64,000 nt of DNA from Nioella sp. MMSF_3534 (GTDB lineage Bacteria; Pseudomonadota; Alphaproteobacteria; Rhodobacterales; Rhodobacteraceae), in assembly GCF_030732985.1 (NCBI RefSeq), contig NZ_JASHJX010000002.1, forward strand, positions 62,001 through 126,000, in the 5' to 3' direction. Positions 26,744 through 35,867 of this stretch are shown here, in pieces (position 1 is the first letter of the stretch; the number at the start of each line of letters is the position of its first letter). Under the pieces are notes generated by a model that saw only the letters and a list, made by a program, of their open reading frames with translations, made no database searches and had not been told where the DNA came from. The position numbers were made by a program, and so were the translations under genes.

Positions 26744-26916
26744 TGAGTAGCTCCTCTAGCTTGGCTGGCGGCACTATAGCGACTGAAGAACCGGAATGGT
26801 GCCGAACGAATTGTCACGGTCAAAAAATTAGCGGACCTGAACAGAATGACCAGAGGGTGCGAGGTCTTGTCGCCACCCGCCTTGGGGGTCATATACGAGG
26901 GAAGCAAGGAGACGAC

Positions 26917-27474
26917 ATGAGCAATTCCGACTTTCCCGGCTGGCACGGCACAACCATTATCGGCATTCGCAAGGGCGACGAGGTTGTCGTTGCGGGCGAT
27001 GGACAGGTCAGCCTCGGTCAGACCGTGATCAAGGGCAGCGCCCGAAAGGTGCGGCGTCTGAAACCGGGCGGACATGAGGTTGTGGCCGGATTTGCCGGGT
27101 CCACCGCCGACGCCTTTACCCTGCTGGAACGTCTGGAAGCCAAGCTGGAGGCGACACCCGGTCAACTGGCCCGCGCCAGCGTCGAACTGGCCAAGGACTG
27201 GCGGACCGACAAGTACCTGCAAAAACTGGAAGCGATGCTGATCGTCACCGATGGGCGCGACCTGTTCGTCATCACCGGCGCGGGCGATGTGCTGGAACCC
27301 GAGCACGGGATTGCAGCGATCGGATCGGGCGGGAACTACGCGCTCGCCGCTGCCCGCGCGATGATTGACAGCGACATGGGGGCCGAGGATATCGCCCGCC
27401 GCGCCATGGCCATCGCCGCCGATATCTGCGTCTACACCAATGGCAACCTGACGGTGGAACGGATCGGCGCATGA
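26917..27474 (+). CDS. hslV: ATP-dependent protease subunit HslV
   Basis: The protein has 185 residues and is the proteasome-like peptidase of the HslUV heat-shock protease. [23 protein letters not shown] contains the catalytic threonine; a short N-terminal extension ([11 protein letters not shown]) is removed to expose it, as is usual in alphaproteobacteria. [13 protein letters not shown] and [14 protein letters not shown] are typical. AAGGAG lies 7 nt before ATG 26917; the open frame further upstream is non-coding. Its partner hslU is 1.8 kb downstream, unusually separated. Confidence 0.95.
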   Translation: MSNSDFPGWHGTTIIGIRKGDEVVVAGDGQVSLGQTVIKGSARKVRRLKPGGHEVVAGFAGSTADAFTLLERLEAKLEATPGQLARASVELAKDWRTDKYLQKLEAMLIVTDGRDLFVITGAGDVLEPEHGIAAIGSGGNYALAAARAMIDSDMGAEDIARRAMAIAADICVYTNGNLTVERIGA

Positions 27475-28550
27475 CCGGCGTCAACCGCGACGATATCCGC
27501 GCCGCCGTCGGCGCGGGCATGATATCAGAGGCTCAGGCGGCATCCCTTGTAGCCCTGTCCGACGCTAGGCGCGGGGTGCGCGAACACATGACCGGGCTTG
27601 ATGAACCGTTCGAGCTGTTCAAGGGCTTTAACGAGATTTTCATCGTCGTAGGTCTGAGCATCTTTTTCGCAGGCTGGCTCGGGCTGACCGGGCTCAGCCT
27701 GTTCGAGATCACATCTATCGGCTACATCGCCACGATGGTCTATGCGGCTCTGGCCGCGGGGGCGGTCATTCTGCTGGCCCGCTATTTCACGCTCAAGCGC
27801 CGGATGGTTGCCCCCTCCATCGCGCTGGCGATCTTCTTCGGTATTTCGACGGCACAGTTCGGCATGGGCCTCAGCTGGATGTTTCGGGGGGACCTGCCGA
27901 TAACCCTGACGCTTGGCGCCGGACTGTCGACCGTGCTGCTGTGCGCCTATTACGCTGTATTTCGTGTGCCCTTTGCCATGGCTCTGATTGCGCTTGGCGT
28001 CTTCGCCACCTGCTTTGGCATCATCGCGATCGGCGGCACCCTGCCCGATGATCCGCGCGACCTGTTTCTTCTGTCAGCGGAAGGCCCCTTCGCCGTCCTG
28101 ACCATCGTGCTTGGGCTTGTCGGGCTTGCCGTCGCCCTGCGCTTTGACATGAGCGACCCGCATCGCGTCACACGCCGGTCGTCCAGCGGCTTCTGGCTGC
28201 ACGTCATTGCCGCCCCTGCCATCGTCAACACGGTGTCCCTGACGCTGTTTGATATTGGAACCGTCACCGCGCAGCTGATGGTGCTGGTGTTCGTTCTGGC
28301 CATGGCGATCTTTGCCATCGCCATCGACCGCCGGTCCTTTCTGGTATCCGGTGTCGGCTATATCGTGGCGCTGGCCTTCACGGTGATGGAGGGCGCGGCC
28401 TTCCTGTCCATCTTCATGCTTGGCCTCGTGCTGATCGTCCTTGGTGCGCAATGGGAAAACATCCGCCGCGCCATCATGAACACGCTGCCGGGTTTCCCCG
28501 GCAAAACCCGCCTTCCCCCCTGGGACATTCTGACCCCGGAAGACGCTTAA
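27471..28550 (+). CDS. Polytopic membrane protein of unknown function, co-transcribed with hslV
   Basis: The protein has 359 residues. After a 45-residue soluble start ([29 protein letters not shown], like the helical start of DUF2157-type proteins), about nine or ten hydrophobic segments follow, ending in a short soluble tail ([18 protein letters not shown]). No catalytic motif was recognised. ATG overlaps the hslV stop (ATGA), so the two are co-translated. The position suggests a role in envelope or heat stress, by context only. Confidence 0.75.
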   Translation: MTGVNRDDIRAAVGAGMISEAQAASLVALSDARRGVREHMTGLDEPFELFKGFNEIFIVVGLSIFFAGWLGLTGLSLFEITSIGYIATMVYAALAAGAVILLARYFTLKRRMVAPSIALAIFFGISTAQFGMGLSWMFRGDLPITLTLGAGLSTVLLCAYYAVFRVPFAMALIALGVFATCFGIIAIGGTLPDDPRDLFLLSAEGPFAVLTIVLGLVGLAVALRFDMSDPHRVTRRSSSGFWLHVIAAPAIVNTVSLTLFDIGTVTAQLMVLVFVLAMAIFAIAIDRRSFLVSGVGYIVALAFTVMEGAAFLSIFMLGLVLIVLGAQWENIRRAIMNTLPGFPGKTRLPPWDILTPEDA

Positions 28551-28831
28551 CCCGCTTTCTCCTGCGCGTCCTTGTAGGCCCGAAGAACAGCGTTCATCCG
28601 GGTTTGGTAGCCTTTCCCCTGGTTGCGAAAAAACTCCACAATATCGGCGTCGATGCGCAGGGAAATCAGTTTCTTTGGCTCTGGCTCCACCAATCTGGCC
28701 GAGGCCCAATCAACCTCGACCTCGGCTTCGCCTTCATGATCGGGTGCCGCCCTGAGACGCTCCCAATCAGTCTGGCTTTTCTGTTTCCGCATCTCGTCGA
28801 GCGACATGCGCGTCATATGCTTCTCGCTCAT
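28547..28831 (-). CDS. brnA: BrnA-family antitoxin
   Basis: The protein has 94 residues. The C-terminal half (KKLISLRIDADIVEFFRNQGKGYQTRMNAVLRAY) is the BrnA antitoxin signature, a ribbon-helix-helix DNA-binding and toxin-neutralising domain. GGAGGG lies 9 nt before ATG 28831. The start lies inside the 3' end of brnT, an overlap of about 65 nt. BrnA binds BrnT and represses the shared promoter. The stop overlaps the end of the convergent membrane-protein gene by 4 nt. Confidence 0.88.
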   Translation of the reverse strand: MSEKHMTRMSLDEMRKQKSQTDWERLRAAPDHEGEAEVEVDWASARLVEPEPKKLISLRIDADIVEFFRNQGKGYQTRMNAVLRAYKDAQEKAG

Positions 28832-29060
28832 TTCGTCGGGCCCTCCGGGCTGTAATGATCCGGATCGCGTCCTCCCGGATCGTGAAAACCACGGCAATAG
28901 GGATGCCGTTCAGATATCCTATCGCGATCTGACGCTGTTCGATCTCGCTGCGGGCAGGAAGAGACAGGTACTCGCCCTCCAGTATTTCCGCCGCGTCTAT
29001 GAAATCGATTCCATGTTTTTGAAGTGTCAGCTGCCGCTTGTTTTCGTCCCATTCGAACAT
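28767..29060 (-). CDS. brnT: BrnT-family ribonuclease toxin
   Basis: The protein has 97 residues. It begins MFEWDENKRQLTLQKHGIDFIDAAEI and continues with IGYLNGIPIAVVFTIREDAIRIITARRARRNEREAY, the typical BrnT (RelE-like fold) layout. In Brucella BrnT cleaves RNA and is neutralised by BrnA. AGGAGG lies 8 nt before ATG 29060; a start three codons upstream is less likely. The C-terminal 20 residues overlap the brnA coding region. Gene order toxin-then-antitoxin is normal for this family. Confidence 0.88.
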   Translation of the reverse strand: MFEWDENKRQLTLQKHGIDFIDAAEILEGEYLSLPARSEIEQRQIAIGYLNGIPIAVVFTIREDAIRIITARRARRNEREAYDAHVARRDAETEKPD

Positions 29061-29181
29061 CGAGGGCACCTCCTGAGCATGACTGATCGCTGATGAACTC
29101 TTTCATCGCTCTGTCTCCGTCGGTTGCCCTTGGCGGCTCGAAGGGTGGTAAACGCAACACGAGAACTAAAAAAACCGCTAT

Positions 29182-29205
29182 TTGTATCTACAGGTTGTAT
29201 CTACA
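29182..29205. promoter_or_regulatory. Twin TGTATCTACA dyads, candidate BrnA operator
   Basis: TTGTATCTACA occurs twice, at 29182-29192 and 29195-29205, a 13-bp period. Each contains the dyad TGTA-TC-TACA. Paired short palindromes suit a ribbon-helix-helix antitoxin. The site is 122 nt upstream of brnT and 69 nt upstream of hslU, so it could influence both. Confidence 0.55.
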
Positions 29206-29217
29206 ATTGTCCACCCC

Positions 29218-29246
29218 CTTGGACTCCTCCCTCAGGATGCGTATGT
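29218..29246 (+). promoter_or_regulatory. Candidate RpoH (heat-shock sigma) promoter for hslU
   Basis: CTTG at 29218-29221, an 18-bp spacer, then CGTATGT at 29240-29246. This is close to the alphaproteobacterial RpoH pattern (CTTG, about 17 bp, CYTATNT) with one mismatch, and has the same spacing as the dnaK promoter in this window. It ends 27 nt before the hslU ATG. Confidence 0.45.
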
Positions 29247-29273
29247 CTCATCGAAGCCCTGCTGGAGTACCAA

Positions 29274-30590
29274 ATGACCGACCTGACCCCCCGCGAAATC
29301 GTGTCCGAGCTGGACCGCTTCATCATTGGCCAGAAAGACGCCAAGCGCGCTGTCGCCGTGGCCCTGCGCAACCGTTGGCGGCGCAAGCAATTGGGGGATG
29401 ATCTGCGGGACGAGGTCTATCCCAAGAACATCCTGATGATCGGCCCCACCGGCGTGGGCAAGACTGAGATCAGCCGCCGTCTGGCGAAACTCGCCCGTGC
29501 GCCCTTCATCAAGGTTGAAGCCACCAAGTTCACCGAGGTGGGCTATGTCGGCCGCGATGTGGAACAGATTATCCGTGATCTGGTGGATGCCGCGCAGATC
29601 ATGGTGCGCGAGCACATGCGCGAAGAGGTCAAGGCCAATGCGCATCAAGCCGCCGAGGACCGGGTGATCGAGGCCCTGGCCGGAACCGATGCCCGCGAAC
29701 AGACGCGGGAGATGTTCCGCAAGAAACTGCGCTCGGGCGAGCTGGACGACAAGATGATCGAGCTGGAGGTTGCCGATACCTCCAACCCCATGGGCGGCAT
29801 GTTCGAGATCCCCGGCCAGCCCGGCATGGGGGCCATGGGTGGCGGCATGAACCTTGGCGACATCTTCGGAAAGGCCTTCGGCGGGCGCACCGTGAAACGA
29901 CGGATGACCGTTGCCTCCAGCTATGACGTGTTGATCGACGAAGAGGCGGACAAGCTGCTGGATGCCGAAACCGTGACGCGCGAAGCGGTGCGTGCGGTGG
30001 AACAGAACGGCATCGTTTTCATCGACGAGATCGACAAGGTTTCTGCCCGGTCCGACGCGCGCGGGGCAGATGTGAGCCGCGAAGGCGTGCAGCGCGACCT
30101 GCTGCCGTTGATCGAGGGCACGACCGTCAGCACCAAGCACGGGCCGGTCAAGACCGACCATATCCTGTTCATCGCCTCGGGTGCCTTCCACATCGCCAAG
30201 CCCTCGGACCTGCTGCCCGAACTTCAGGGGCGATTGCCCATTCGGGTGGAGCTGCGGGCGCTGACGGAAGAGGATTTCGTGCGGATTCTGACGGAAACCG
30301 ACAACGCCCTGACCCGGCAATACACCGCCCTGATGGCCACCGAGGAGGTGACTGTCACCTTCACCGAGGATGGGATCAAGGCACTTGCTGCGATTGCCGC
30401 CGAGGTGAACACCAGCGTGGAAAATATCGGCGCGCGGCGGCTTTATACGGTGATGGAGCGGGTGTTCGAAGAGCTGAGCTTTACGGCCCCGGACCGGGGG
30501 GGTGATGCCGTTGTCGTGGATGCCGCATTCGTGGAAAAGAATCTGGGCGAGCTGATGCGCTCTGCCGATCTCGGGCGCTACGTGCTATAG
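29274..30590 (+). CDS. hslU: ATP-dependent protease ATPase subunit HslU
   Basis: This is a AAA+ unfoldase of 438 residues. It begins [40 protein letters not shown], the standard HslU start. Walker A is GPTGVGKTE, the pore motif region is [10 protein letters not shown], Walker B is IVFIDEIDK, and sensor segment [19 protein letters not shown] follows. It feeds unfolded proteins to HslV. GGAG lies 7 nt before ATG 29274; the longer frame upstream crosses the brnT operator and is rejected. It appears to have its own promoter. Confidence 0.96.
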   Translation: MTDLTPREIVSELDRFIIGQKDAKRAVAVALRNRWRRKQLGDDLRDEVYPKNILMIGPTGVGKTEISRRLAKLARAPFIKVEATKFTEVGYVGRDVEQIIRDLVDAAQIMVREHMREEVKANAHQAAEDRVIEALAGTDAREQTREMFRKKLRSGELDDKMIELEVADTSNPMGGMFEIPGQPGMGAMGGGMNLGDIFGKAFGGRTVKRRMTVASSYDVLIDEEADKLLDAETVTREAVRAVEQNGIVFIDEIDKVSARSDARGADVSREGVQRDLLPLIEGTTVSTKHGPVKTDHILFIASGAFHIAKPSDLLPELQGRLPIRVELRALTEEDFVRILTETDNALTRQYTALMATEEVTVTFTEDGIKALAAIAAEVNTSVENIGARRLYTVMERVFEELSFTAPDRGGDAVVVDAAFVEKNLGELMRSADLGRYVL

Positions 30591-30626
30591 GGCGGGCAAA
30601 CGCCCTGTTATTCCGGTTCTTTGCCC

Positions 30627-31718
30627 GTGACTCGTTTCCTTCTGGCCGCGCTTCTGTTTCTGACAGCCGCCTGCGGAACACCGCCGAATATCGCCATGGT
30701 CACCCGCACCGTTCCGGATGCCGGGATGCGGACCGTGTTCGTCGCCACCAATCGCGCATTCGAGGATCAGAACTTTACGGCGGGACGGGAAAGCGGGGTG
30801 GAATATGCGCGGTTTGATGTCTCTATTCCGCCGAATCGTGACTTGGGCGAGGTGACTTGGCCACAGGGCCAGGTGCCTGACCCGACAACCGATTTCGTCG
30901 TGACGGATGCTGGCAGCTATCCCAGCCCCACGGCTTTTCGTGCCGATATTCGCACGGCGCTGACCGCGCTGCCGCCCGAGGATCGGGAGGTCGTGGTGTT
31001 CGTTCATGGCTACAACAACAACTTCGCCTCGGGCCTCTTCCGCATCGCGCAGATGGCCCATGACTACGAGGCCCCCGGCCTGACTGCGCATTTCGCCTGG
31101 CCAAGCGCGGGTAACCCTTTCGGCTATGTCTTCGACCGGGAAAGTGCGGCGTTTTCACGGGATGCTCTGGAACAGTTCCTGCGCGATCTGCACGCTGCGG
31201 GGGCGCGGCGCATCCTTTTGGTGGGGCATTCGCTTGGTGGCCATATCACAATGGAAACCCTGCGCCAGATCCGCATTTCGGGCGATGACACCGTCTTGCA
31301 GTCCCTGTCAGGGATTGTGCTGATCTCGCCCGATATCGACATCGAAGTGTTCCAGAGCCAGGCCCGCGCCGTGGACCCGCTGCCGCAACCCTTCGTCGTC
31401 TTTACCTCGGCCAATGACCGCGCCTTGCGACTGTCGGCAGGCATCACCGGGCGGCAGAACCGGCTTGGCAATCTGGGCACGGCAGAAGATGTGGCCGAGT
31501 TCAACATTCTGCTGGTCGATATCTCTGCCTTCCGATCCGGTGTCGGGGACTGGACCAATCATTCGACTCTGGTCACCTCGCCTTCACTGATCCAGATGTT
31601 TCAGGGCCTGCCCGATATTGGCACGGGAAGCGGGGATATCCCGATTGATCTGGTCTCCGGCACGGTTCTGACGGTCAGGAACGCCACGCAAATCCTGTTG
31701 TCGCCGGTGGGACAATGA
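30627..31718 (+). CDS. Alpha/beta-hydrolase lipoprotein (DUF900)
   Basis: This predicted lipoprotein has about 363 residues. The lipobox LLFLTAACG places the lipidated Cys near residue 16. The DUF900 alpha/beta hydrolase core contains FVHGYNNNFASGLFR and nucleophile motif VGHSLGGH. VFVATNRAFEDQNF at the start of the mature part is also typical. GTG at 30627 is used as start; a TTG two codons earlier is possible. It is 36 nt after hslU and overlaps the next MFS gene by 4 nt. The substrate is unknown. Confidence 0.8.
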   Translation: MTRFLLAALLFLTAACGTPPNIAMVTRTVPDAGMRTVFVATNRAFEDQNFTAGRESGVEYARFDVSIPPNRDLGEVTWPQGQVPDPTTDFVVTDAGSYPSPTAFRADIRTALTALPPEDREVVVFVHGYNNNFASGLFRIAQMAHDYEAPGLTAHFAWPSAGNPFGYVFDRESAAFSRDALEQFLRDLHAAGARRILLVGHSLGGHITMETLRQIRISGDDTVLQSLSGIVLISPDIDIEVFQSQARAVDPLPQPFVVFTSANDRALRLSAGITGRQNRLGNLGTAEDVAEFNILLVDISAFRSGVGDWTNHSTLVTSPSLIQMFQGLPDIGTGSGDIPIDLVSGTVLTVRNATQILLSPVGQ

Positions 31719-32941
31719 CCGCCGCGCTGTCTTTCCTGCGCGACAATGCGGCGTTTCTGCTGGCCGGGGCCTTGCTGAGTTTCACGTCGAGCTTTGGGCA
31801 AACCTTCTTCATCTCGATCTTCGCGGGCGAGATCATGTCCACCTTTTCCCTGTCGGACGGGGATTGGGGGCTGATCTACTCCCTCGGCACCACGGCATCG
31901 GCCATCGTTATGGTCTGGTCCGGGGTTCTGACCGACCGGCTGCGGGTCAGGGTGCTGGGGGCCATCGTGTTCGCCGGGCTGGCCTTCGCCTGCCTGTTCA
32001 TGGCGTTCAATCCCTATGCCGCGTTTCTGCCCTTGTCCATTTTCCTTCTGCGCTTCACCGGGCAGGGCATGACAAGCCACATCGCGATGGTCGCCATGGC
32101 GCGATGGTTCGTGGCAACGCGGGGCAAGGCGCTGGCCATCGCGGCCTCGGGCTATGCCGTTGGCGAAGCGATCTTGCCTGTGCTGTTCGTGGCGGCCATG
32201 ACCCTGATCGACTGGCACTACCTGTGGATGGTTGCAGCCCTGTTCATCTTGCTGATGTTGCCGGTGATGCAGAGGCTGCTGCGCCAGGAACGTACCCCGC
32301 AATCGCTTGCTGAAAGCGACAACGCGCTTGGCATGAACGGGCGGCATTGGACCCGAAAGGAGATGCTGCGTCATCCGCTGTTCTGGTTCGTGCTACCCTC
32401 GATTCTGGGGCCATCGGCCTTCGTCACCGCACTGTTTTTCCAGCAGGTGCATCTGGCCGAGGTCAAGGGTTGGAGCCATGTGGGCTTTGTCGCGCTGTTC
32501 CCGGTCTATACGGGCGTGTCGACCCTGTTCATGCTGTTGGCCGGATGGGCGATCGACAGGTTCGGCACCAAGCGGCTGATGCCCTTTTACCAGATCCCCA
32601 TTGCGATCAGCTTTGTGGTGATGGCGAGCGCCGAGTCGCTTTGGGGCGCGGCGCTGGCATTTGCCCTGATGGCGATGACAACGGGGGCGAATTCAACGCT
32701 TCCCTCCGCCTTCTGGGCGGAGTTCTATGGCACGCGCCATATCGGCGGGATCAAGTCCATCGCCACGGCTGCGATGGTGTTGGGTTCGGCAATCGGGCCC
32801 GCGATTTCGGGGGTGCTGATTGATCGGGGCATCACATTCCCCGAGCAGATGCTGGGAATCACGATGTGGTTCCTGCTGGCCTCTGGCCTGATCTGGTTCG
32901 GGGTGACAACCGCTGCCCGCAGCCTAGCGCGCCCGGCGTAG
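31715..32941 (+). CDS. MFS transporter
   Basis: This 408-residue major facilitator protein has 12 predicted helices. SSFGQTFFISIFAGEIMSTFSLSDGDWGLIYS and VLTDRLRVRVLG mark the first half; the second begins near WTRKEMLRHPLFW. The substrate is not identifiable. ATG overlaps the DUF900 lipoprotein stop (ATGA), so the two are coupled. The 3' end overlaps the convergent smr gene by 18 nt. Confidence 0.8.
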   Translation: MTAALSFLRDNAAFLLAGALLSFTSSFGQTFFISIFAGEIMSTFSLSDGDWGLIYSLGTTASAIVMVWSGVLTDRLRVRVLGAIVFAGLAFACLFMAFNPYAAFLPLSIFLLRFTGQGMTSHIAMVAMARWFVATRGKALAIAASGYAVGEAILPVLFVAAMTLIDWHYLWMVAALFILLMLPVMQRLLRQERTPQSLAESDNALGMNGRHWTRKEMLRHPLFWFVLPSILGPSAFVTALFFQQVHLAEVKGWSHVGFVALFPVYTGVSTLFMLLAGWAIDRFGTKRLMPFYQIPIAISFVVMASAESLWGAALAFALMAMTTGANSTLPSAFWAEFYGTRHIGGIKSIATAAMVLGSAIGPAISGVLIDRGITFPEQMLGITMWFLLASGLIWFGVTTAARSLARPA

Positions 32942-33526
32942 ATAGACGTAATACGCCCCCGCGCCGCCATGGCGGATATGTGCCTCCCGGATATCCAAGA
33001 CAACGCGGCCAAGCGGCGGCATGTGCAGCCAGTTTGGAACCTGATGTTTCAGCACCCCGCGCCGGATGGGAATGGGGCCGGGATCATCCCGATCCTTGCC
33101 CTTGCCAGTGATCACCAGAACCAGCCTGAGACCGTCCTCATGCGCACCGAGGATGAACCGCGTCAGAACCGGGTGCGCCTGCGCCAGCGTCATTCCGTGC
33201 AGGTCGATCCGTGCCTCGGGCTTCAGCTTGCCGCGCAGCATCTTCTTGTGGGTGCCGTGATCCATCCTCACCGGGGCATGGGCCAGCCGTTCGGAAACCG
33301 ACGGCGCGAGCTGACTGCCGGGTAGGGCGCTTGTCGCGGCCTCCCCTATGCGGAAATCGCTGACCTCGAAGCTTTGCTTGTGCTTCGGTTTCGGGTGGTG
33401 CCGGTCTGGCGCGGGCGCGAGGTCTTCCTTCTGCTTCTGGGGGCGCGCGGCTGTGACCGTGCGGGTCACGGCGGACCACAGCTTGCGGTCCTCCGCGCTG
33501 AGTGTTCTGGGCCTTCTTCGTGACAT
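32924..33526 (-). CDS. Smr-domain protein
   Basis: The protein has 200 residues. A basic, unstructured N-terminal 80 residues precede a small MutS-related (Smr) domain: RIDLHGMTLAQAHPVL, LVLVITGKGKDRDDPG, and terminal HGGAGAYYVYLRR. Smr domains have nicking endonuclease or RNA-binding activity in other bacteria. It is the last gene of the timA-mltA-smr minus-strand run. It ends inside the 3' end of the convergent MFS gene. Confidence 0.87.
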   Translation of the reverse strand: MSRRRPRTLSAEDRKLWSAVTRTVTAARPQKQKEDLAPAPDRHHPKPKHKQSFEVSDFRIGEAATSALPGSQLAPSVSERLAHAPVRMDHGTHKKMLRGKLKPEARIDLHGMTLAQAHPVLTRFILGAHEDGLRLVLVITGKGKDRDDPGPIPIRRGVLKHQVPNWLHMPPLGRVVLDIREAHIRHGGAGAYYVYLRRAR

Positions 33527-33527
33527 A

Positions 33528-34553
33528 TCAGGCGTCCGGGACCATCAGGTTGGCCAGCTCGATCGGCATCAACACGATCATCCGTCCGGGGTCGCGGATA
33601 CGGCCCGCTTCCAACCCGGCCTCATCCCCGAAACCGTAGAACACATCGGCCCGCTGCGCGCCCTGGATCGCAGATCCCGTGTCCTGGGCGATCATCAGCC
33701 GGCGCAGCGGGCTTTCGCCATCCTTCTCGATCCAGACCGGCGCGCCAAGCGGCGTAAACCGGGGATCGACCGCAATCGAACGCATCGGCGTGATGGATCG
33801 GTTCATGGCGCCGAGCGGCCCGTCATCGGGATTCCGCGTGCGGATGACGCGAAAAAACACGTAGGACGGGTTGTGATAGAGCAGCTCCCGCCCCGCGGTC
33901 GGGTTACGCCTGACCCAGGACCCGATGACCTGCGCCGAGACCTGATGGGGCTGATAGATGCCGCGGCGGATCAATTCCTGACCGATGGAGCGGTATTCGT
34001 GCCCGTTGCGGCCAGCATACCCCACGCGGATCACGCGGCCATCGGGCAGACGAATGCGTCCAGACCCCTGAATTTGCAGGAAGAACAGTTCGACCGCGTC
34101 ATCGACCCAGGCGATTTCCAGCCCCTGGCCTTCGAGCAGCCCGTCCTGTTCAATCTCTCGACGGGTGTGCCATGGCTCCACCACATCTGGCGGCATGCGA
34201 TAGACGGGGAACCGGTAGCGGGAGGTTTGGGTCAATGACCCGCTCAGTTCCGGCTCAAAATAGCCCGTGAAAAGCGCGGGTTCATCACCGCCGATCAGAA
34301 CCGGGCGAAAGAACAGCTCAAAGAAAGTGCGGGCATTGGGCTGCTGCTGCGCGACTGCGCAAAGCCGCAGCCATTCGCCGTCATTCATATCCGGGCAGGT
34401 GTTCAGAAAGACCTCAAGCGCCGCTTGATGATCGTCCTCGGCCCATCCGTCGAGATCGTCGAAACTGAGTATCTGTGCGTTGTGCTGTGCCATCACAGGG
34501 GCACAAAACAGGGTCGCGGCGGACAAGACCAGAGAAAAAAGCCCGCCGCGCAT
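33528..34553 (-). CDS. mltA: Membrane-bound lytic murein transglycosylase A
   Basis: The precursor has 341 residues with signal peptide (GGLFSLVLSAATLFCAPVMAQ). No lipobox is seen, so it may be soluble in the periplasm. The MltA domain includes LFTGYFEPELSGSL and a 3D-type C-terminal domain with IAVDPRFTPLGAPVWI and AQDTGSAIQGAQRADVFYGFG; the Asp in AQDTGSAI is the expected catalytic residue. It cleaves peptidoglycan to anhydromuramyl products. One base separates its stop from the smr start. Confidence 0.9.
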   Translation of the reverse strand: MRGGLFSLVLSAATLFCAPVMAQHNAQILSFDDLDGWAEDDHQAALEVFLNTCPDMNDGEWLRLCAVAQQQPNARTFFELFFRPVLIGGDEPALFTGYFEPELSGSLTQTSRYRFPVYRMPPDVVEPWHTRREIEQDGLLEGQGLEIAWVDDAVELFFLQIQGSGRIRLPDGRVIRVGYAGRNGHEYRSIGQELIRRGIYQPHQVSAQVIGSWVRRNPTAGRELLYHNPSYVFFRVIRTRNPDDGPLGAMNRSITPMRSIAVDPRFTPLGAPVWIEKDGESPLRRLMIAQDTGSAIQGAQRADVFYGFGDEAGLEAGRIRDPGRMIVLMPIELANLMVPDA

Positions 34554-34559
34554 GGGGGA

Positions 34560-35216
34560 TCACCCGCCGGTTGCGACCAGAACCCAGTTCGGATCGGAAC
34601 TGCCCATTTTACGGCCAAAGGTCCAGACATCGCGCTGGCGCTTGATCGCATTGGGGTCGCCTTCGACCAGCTCCCCCGCCGCATTGCGCACGGCAGAGGT
34701 CAGCTCACCCACGAAACGCACGGTGACTTCGGCCATATTGTCAGACCGGTCGAAGCTCGCGTCCTGCAACGCCAGTTCCCGCACCCCGACGAAATTCGCG
34801 TCGATGGACAGGCCCTGTTCTTCGCGGTTGCGGATCACCTCTTCGAAGGTTTCCATCACGTCATCGGCCAGGAACGGGCGCAGCCCTTCGACATCGCCGT
34901 TTTCAAAGGCCATGAGGATCATCTCATAGGCGCCACGCGCACCTTGCAGAAATTCCGACACCGAGAAGCCCGGCTCTGCCATCTTCATCGCGGCAAGCGC
35001 CTTGGCGGCATCGGTGCCATCGTCCACATGATCGGTGATATCGCGATCGGGGCCGCCCTCGATCACCTCGAAATCCCGGCGGGGGGGGCTGCGTCGGGTT
35101 GGTGCCTCGGACGGAGGCGCCTCATACCCGTCGCGTGTTCCAAGAACGCTGCGCAGCTTCAGGATCAGGAAAATTGCGATCCCGGCCAACACCAGAAGCT
35201 GCAGTAGGGAATTCAT
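34560..35216 (-). CDS. Tim44-like domain protein (TimA)
   Basis: The protein has 218 residues. A single N-terminal membrane helix (SLLQLLVLAGIAIFLILKL) precedes an acidic linker and a Tim44-like domain (EFLQGARGAYEMILMAFENGDVEGLRPFLADDVMETFEEVI; DVWTFGRKMGSSDPNWVLVATGG). It is the bacterial relative of the mitochondrial import subunit Tim44, conserved near the origin in many alphaproteobacteria. It is divergent from fxsA and probably co-transcribed with mltA (6-nt gap). Confidence 0.88.
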   Translation of the reverse strand: MNSLLQLLVLAGIAIFLILKLRSVLGTRDGYEAPPSEAPTRRSPPRRDFEVIEGGPDRDITDHVDDGTDAAKALAAMKMAEPGFSVSEFLQGARGAYEMILMAFENGDVEGLRPFLADDVMETFEEVIRNREEQGLSIDANFVGVRELALQDASFDRSDNMAEVTVRFVGELTSAVRNAAGELVEGDPNAIKRQRDVWTFGRKMGSSDPNWVLVATGG

Positions 35217-35335
35217 GTCGGAACCTCTTTCGGGCGGTTGGGGTTAAATCTTGCGGCTCGATGGCACATATGTAGGCGCGGGGGGCGGTCAAGTCCATGT
35301 GCCAACCGCCGCTGTTGTCGAAGAAAGGACGCAAG

Positions 35336-35812
35336 ATGTGGCTGTTTTTCCTGTTTATCGGCGTGCCGCTGATTGAAATCGCCCTGTTCATCCAGGTGGG
35401 CGGGCTGATCGGTTTGTGGCCGACACTTGGAATAGTTGTGCTGACAGCGGTTCTGGGATCCATGCTGGTGCGGTCGCAGGGCGCTCAGGCGATGGCCAAT
35501 CTTCGCACCAGTTTCAACGACTTGAACGATCCGACTGAGCCTCTGGCACATGGCGCGATGATCCTGTTTTCCGGGGCACTTCTGTTGACGCCGGGCTTCT
35601 TCACCGACGCGCTTGGCTTTGCGCTGCTGGTTCCGGGCTTTCGCAATCTGGTGCTTCGAGAGCTGCGCAAAAGGATCAAGGTTGAATCGGTTGTTGCCGG
35701 GCAGCAGCAATGGACGCAAACACGTCACAGCCCCGATGTGATCATCGAAGGCGACTATGAAGTTGACGAAAACCCGCCGCGAAACGGGCCTTCCGGGTGG
35801 ACTCGCCATTGA
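35336..35812 (+). CDS. fxsA: FxsA-family membrane protein
   Basis: The protein has 158 residues with two hydrophobic N-terminal segments. LFFLFIGVPLIEIALFIQVGG and LTPGFFTDALGFALLVPGFR are FxsA family landmarks. In Escherichia coli FxsA relieves F-plasmid exclusion of phage T7; its cellular role is unclear. The C-terminal 55 residues are polar. AAGGAC lies 5-10 nt before ATG 35336. It precedes secB in the same direction. Confidence 0.87.
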   Translation: MWLFFLFIGVPLIEIALFIQVGGLIGLWPTLGIVVLTAVLGSMLVRSQGAQAMANLRTSFNDLNDPTEPLAHGAMILFSGALLLTPGFFTDALGFALLVPGFRNLVLRELRKRIKVESVVAGQQQWTQTRHSPDVIIEGDYEVDENPPRNGPSGWTRH

Positions 35813-35867
35813 GGCAGCCGAATTCACCTGATAAACCGCCTGCAACCTTTTAAACCCGGAGATACAG

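Noticed and set aside
26866-26896. CTTG followed by CATATA upstream of hslV as a heat-shock promoter
   Set aside because: The spacer is about 20 bp and the -10 has two mismatches, clearly poorer than those of dnaK and hslU.
30589-30606. Small hairpin AGGGCG / CGCCCT just after hslU as a terminator
   Set aside because: The stem is six base pairs with no clear T-run, and the next gene follows closely in the same direction.
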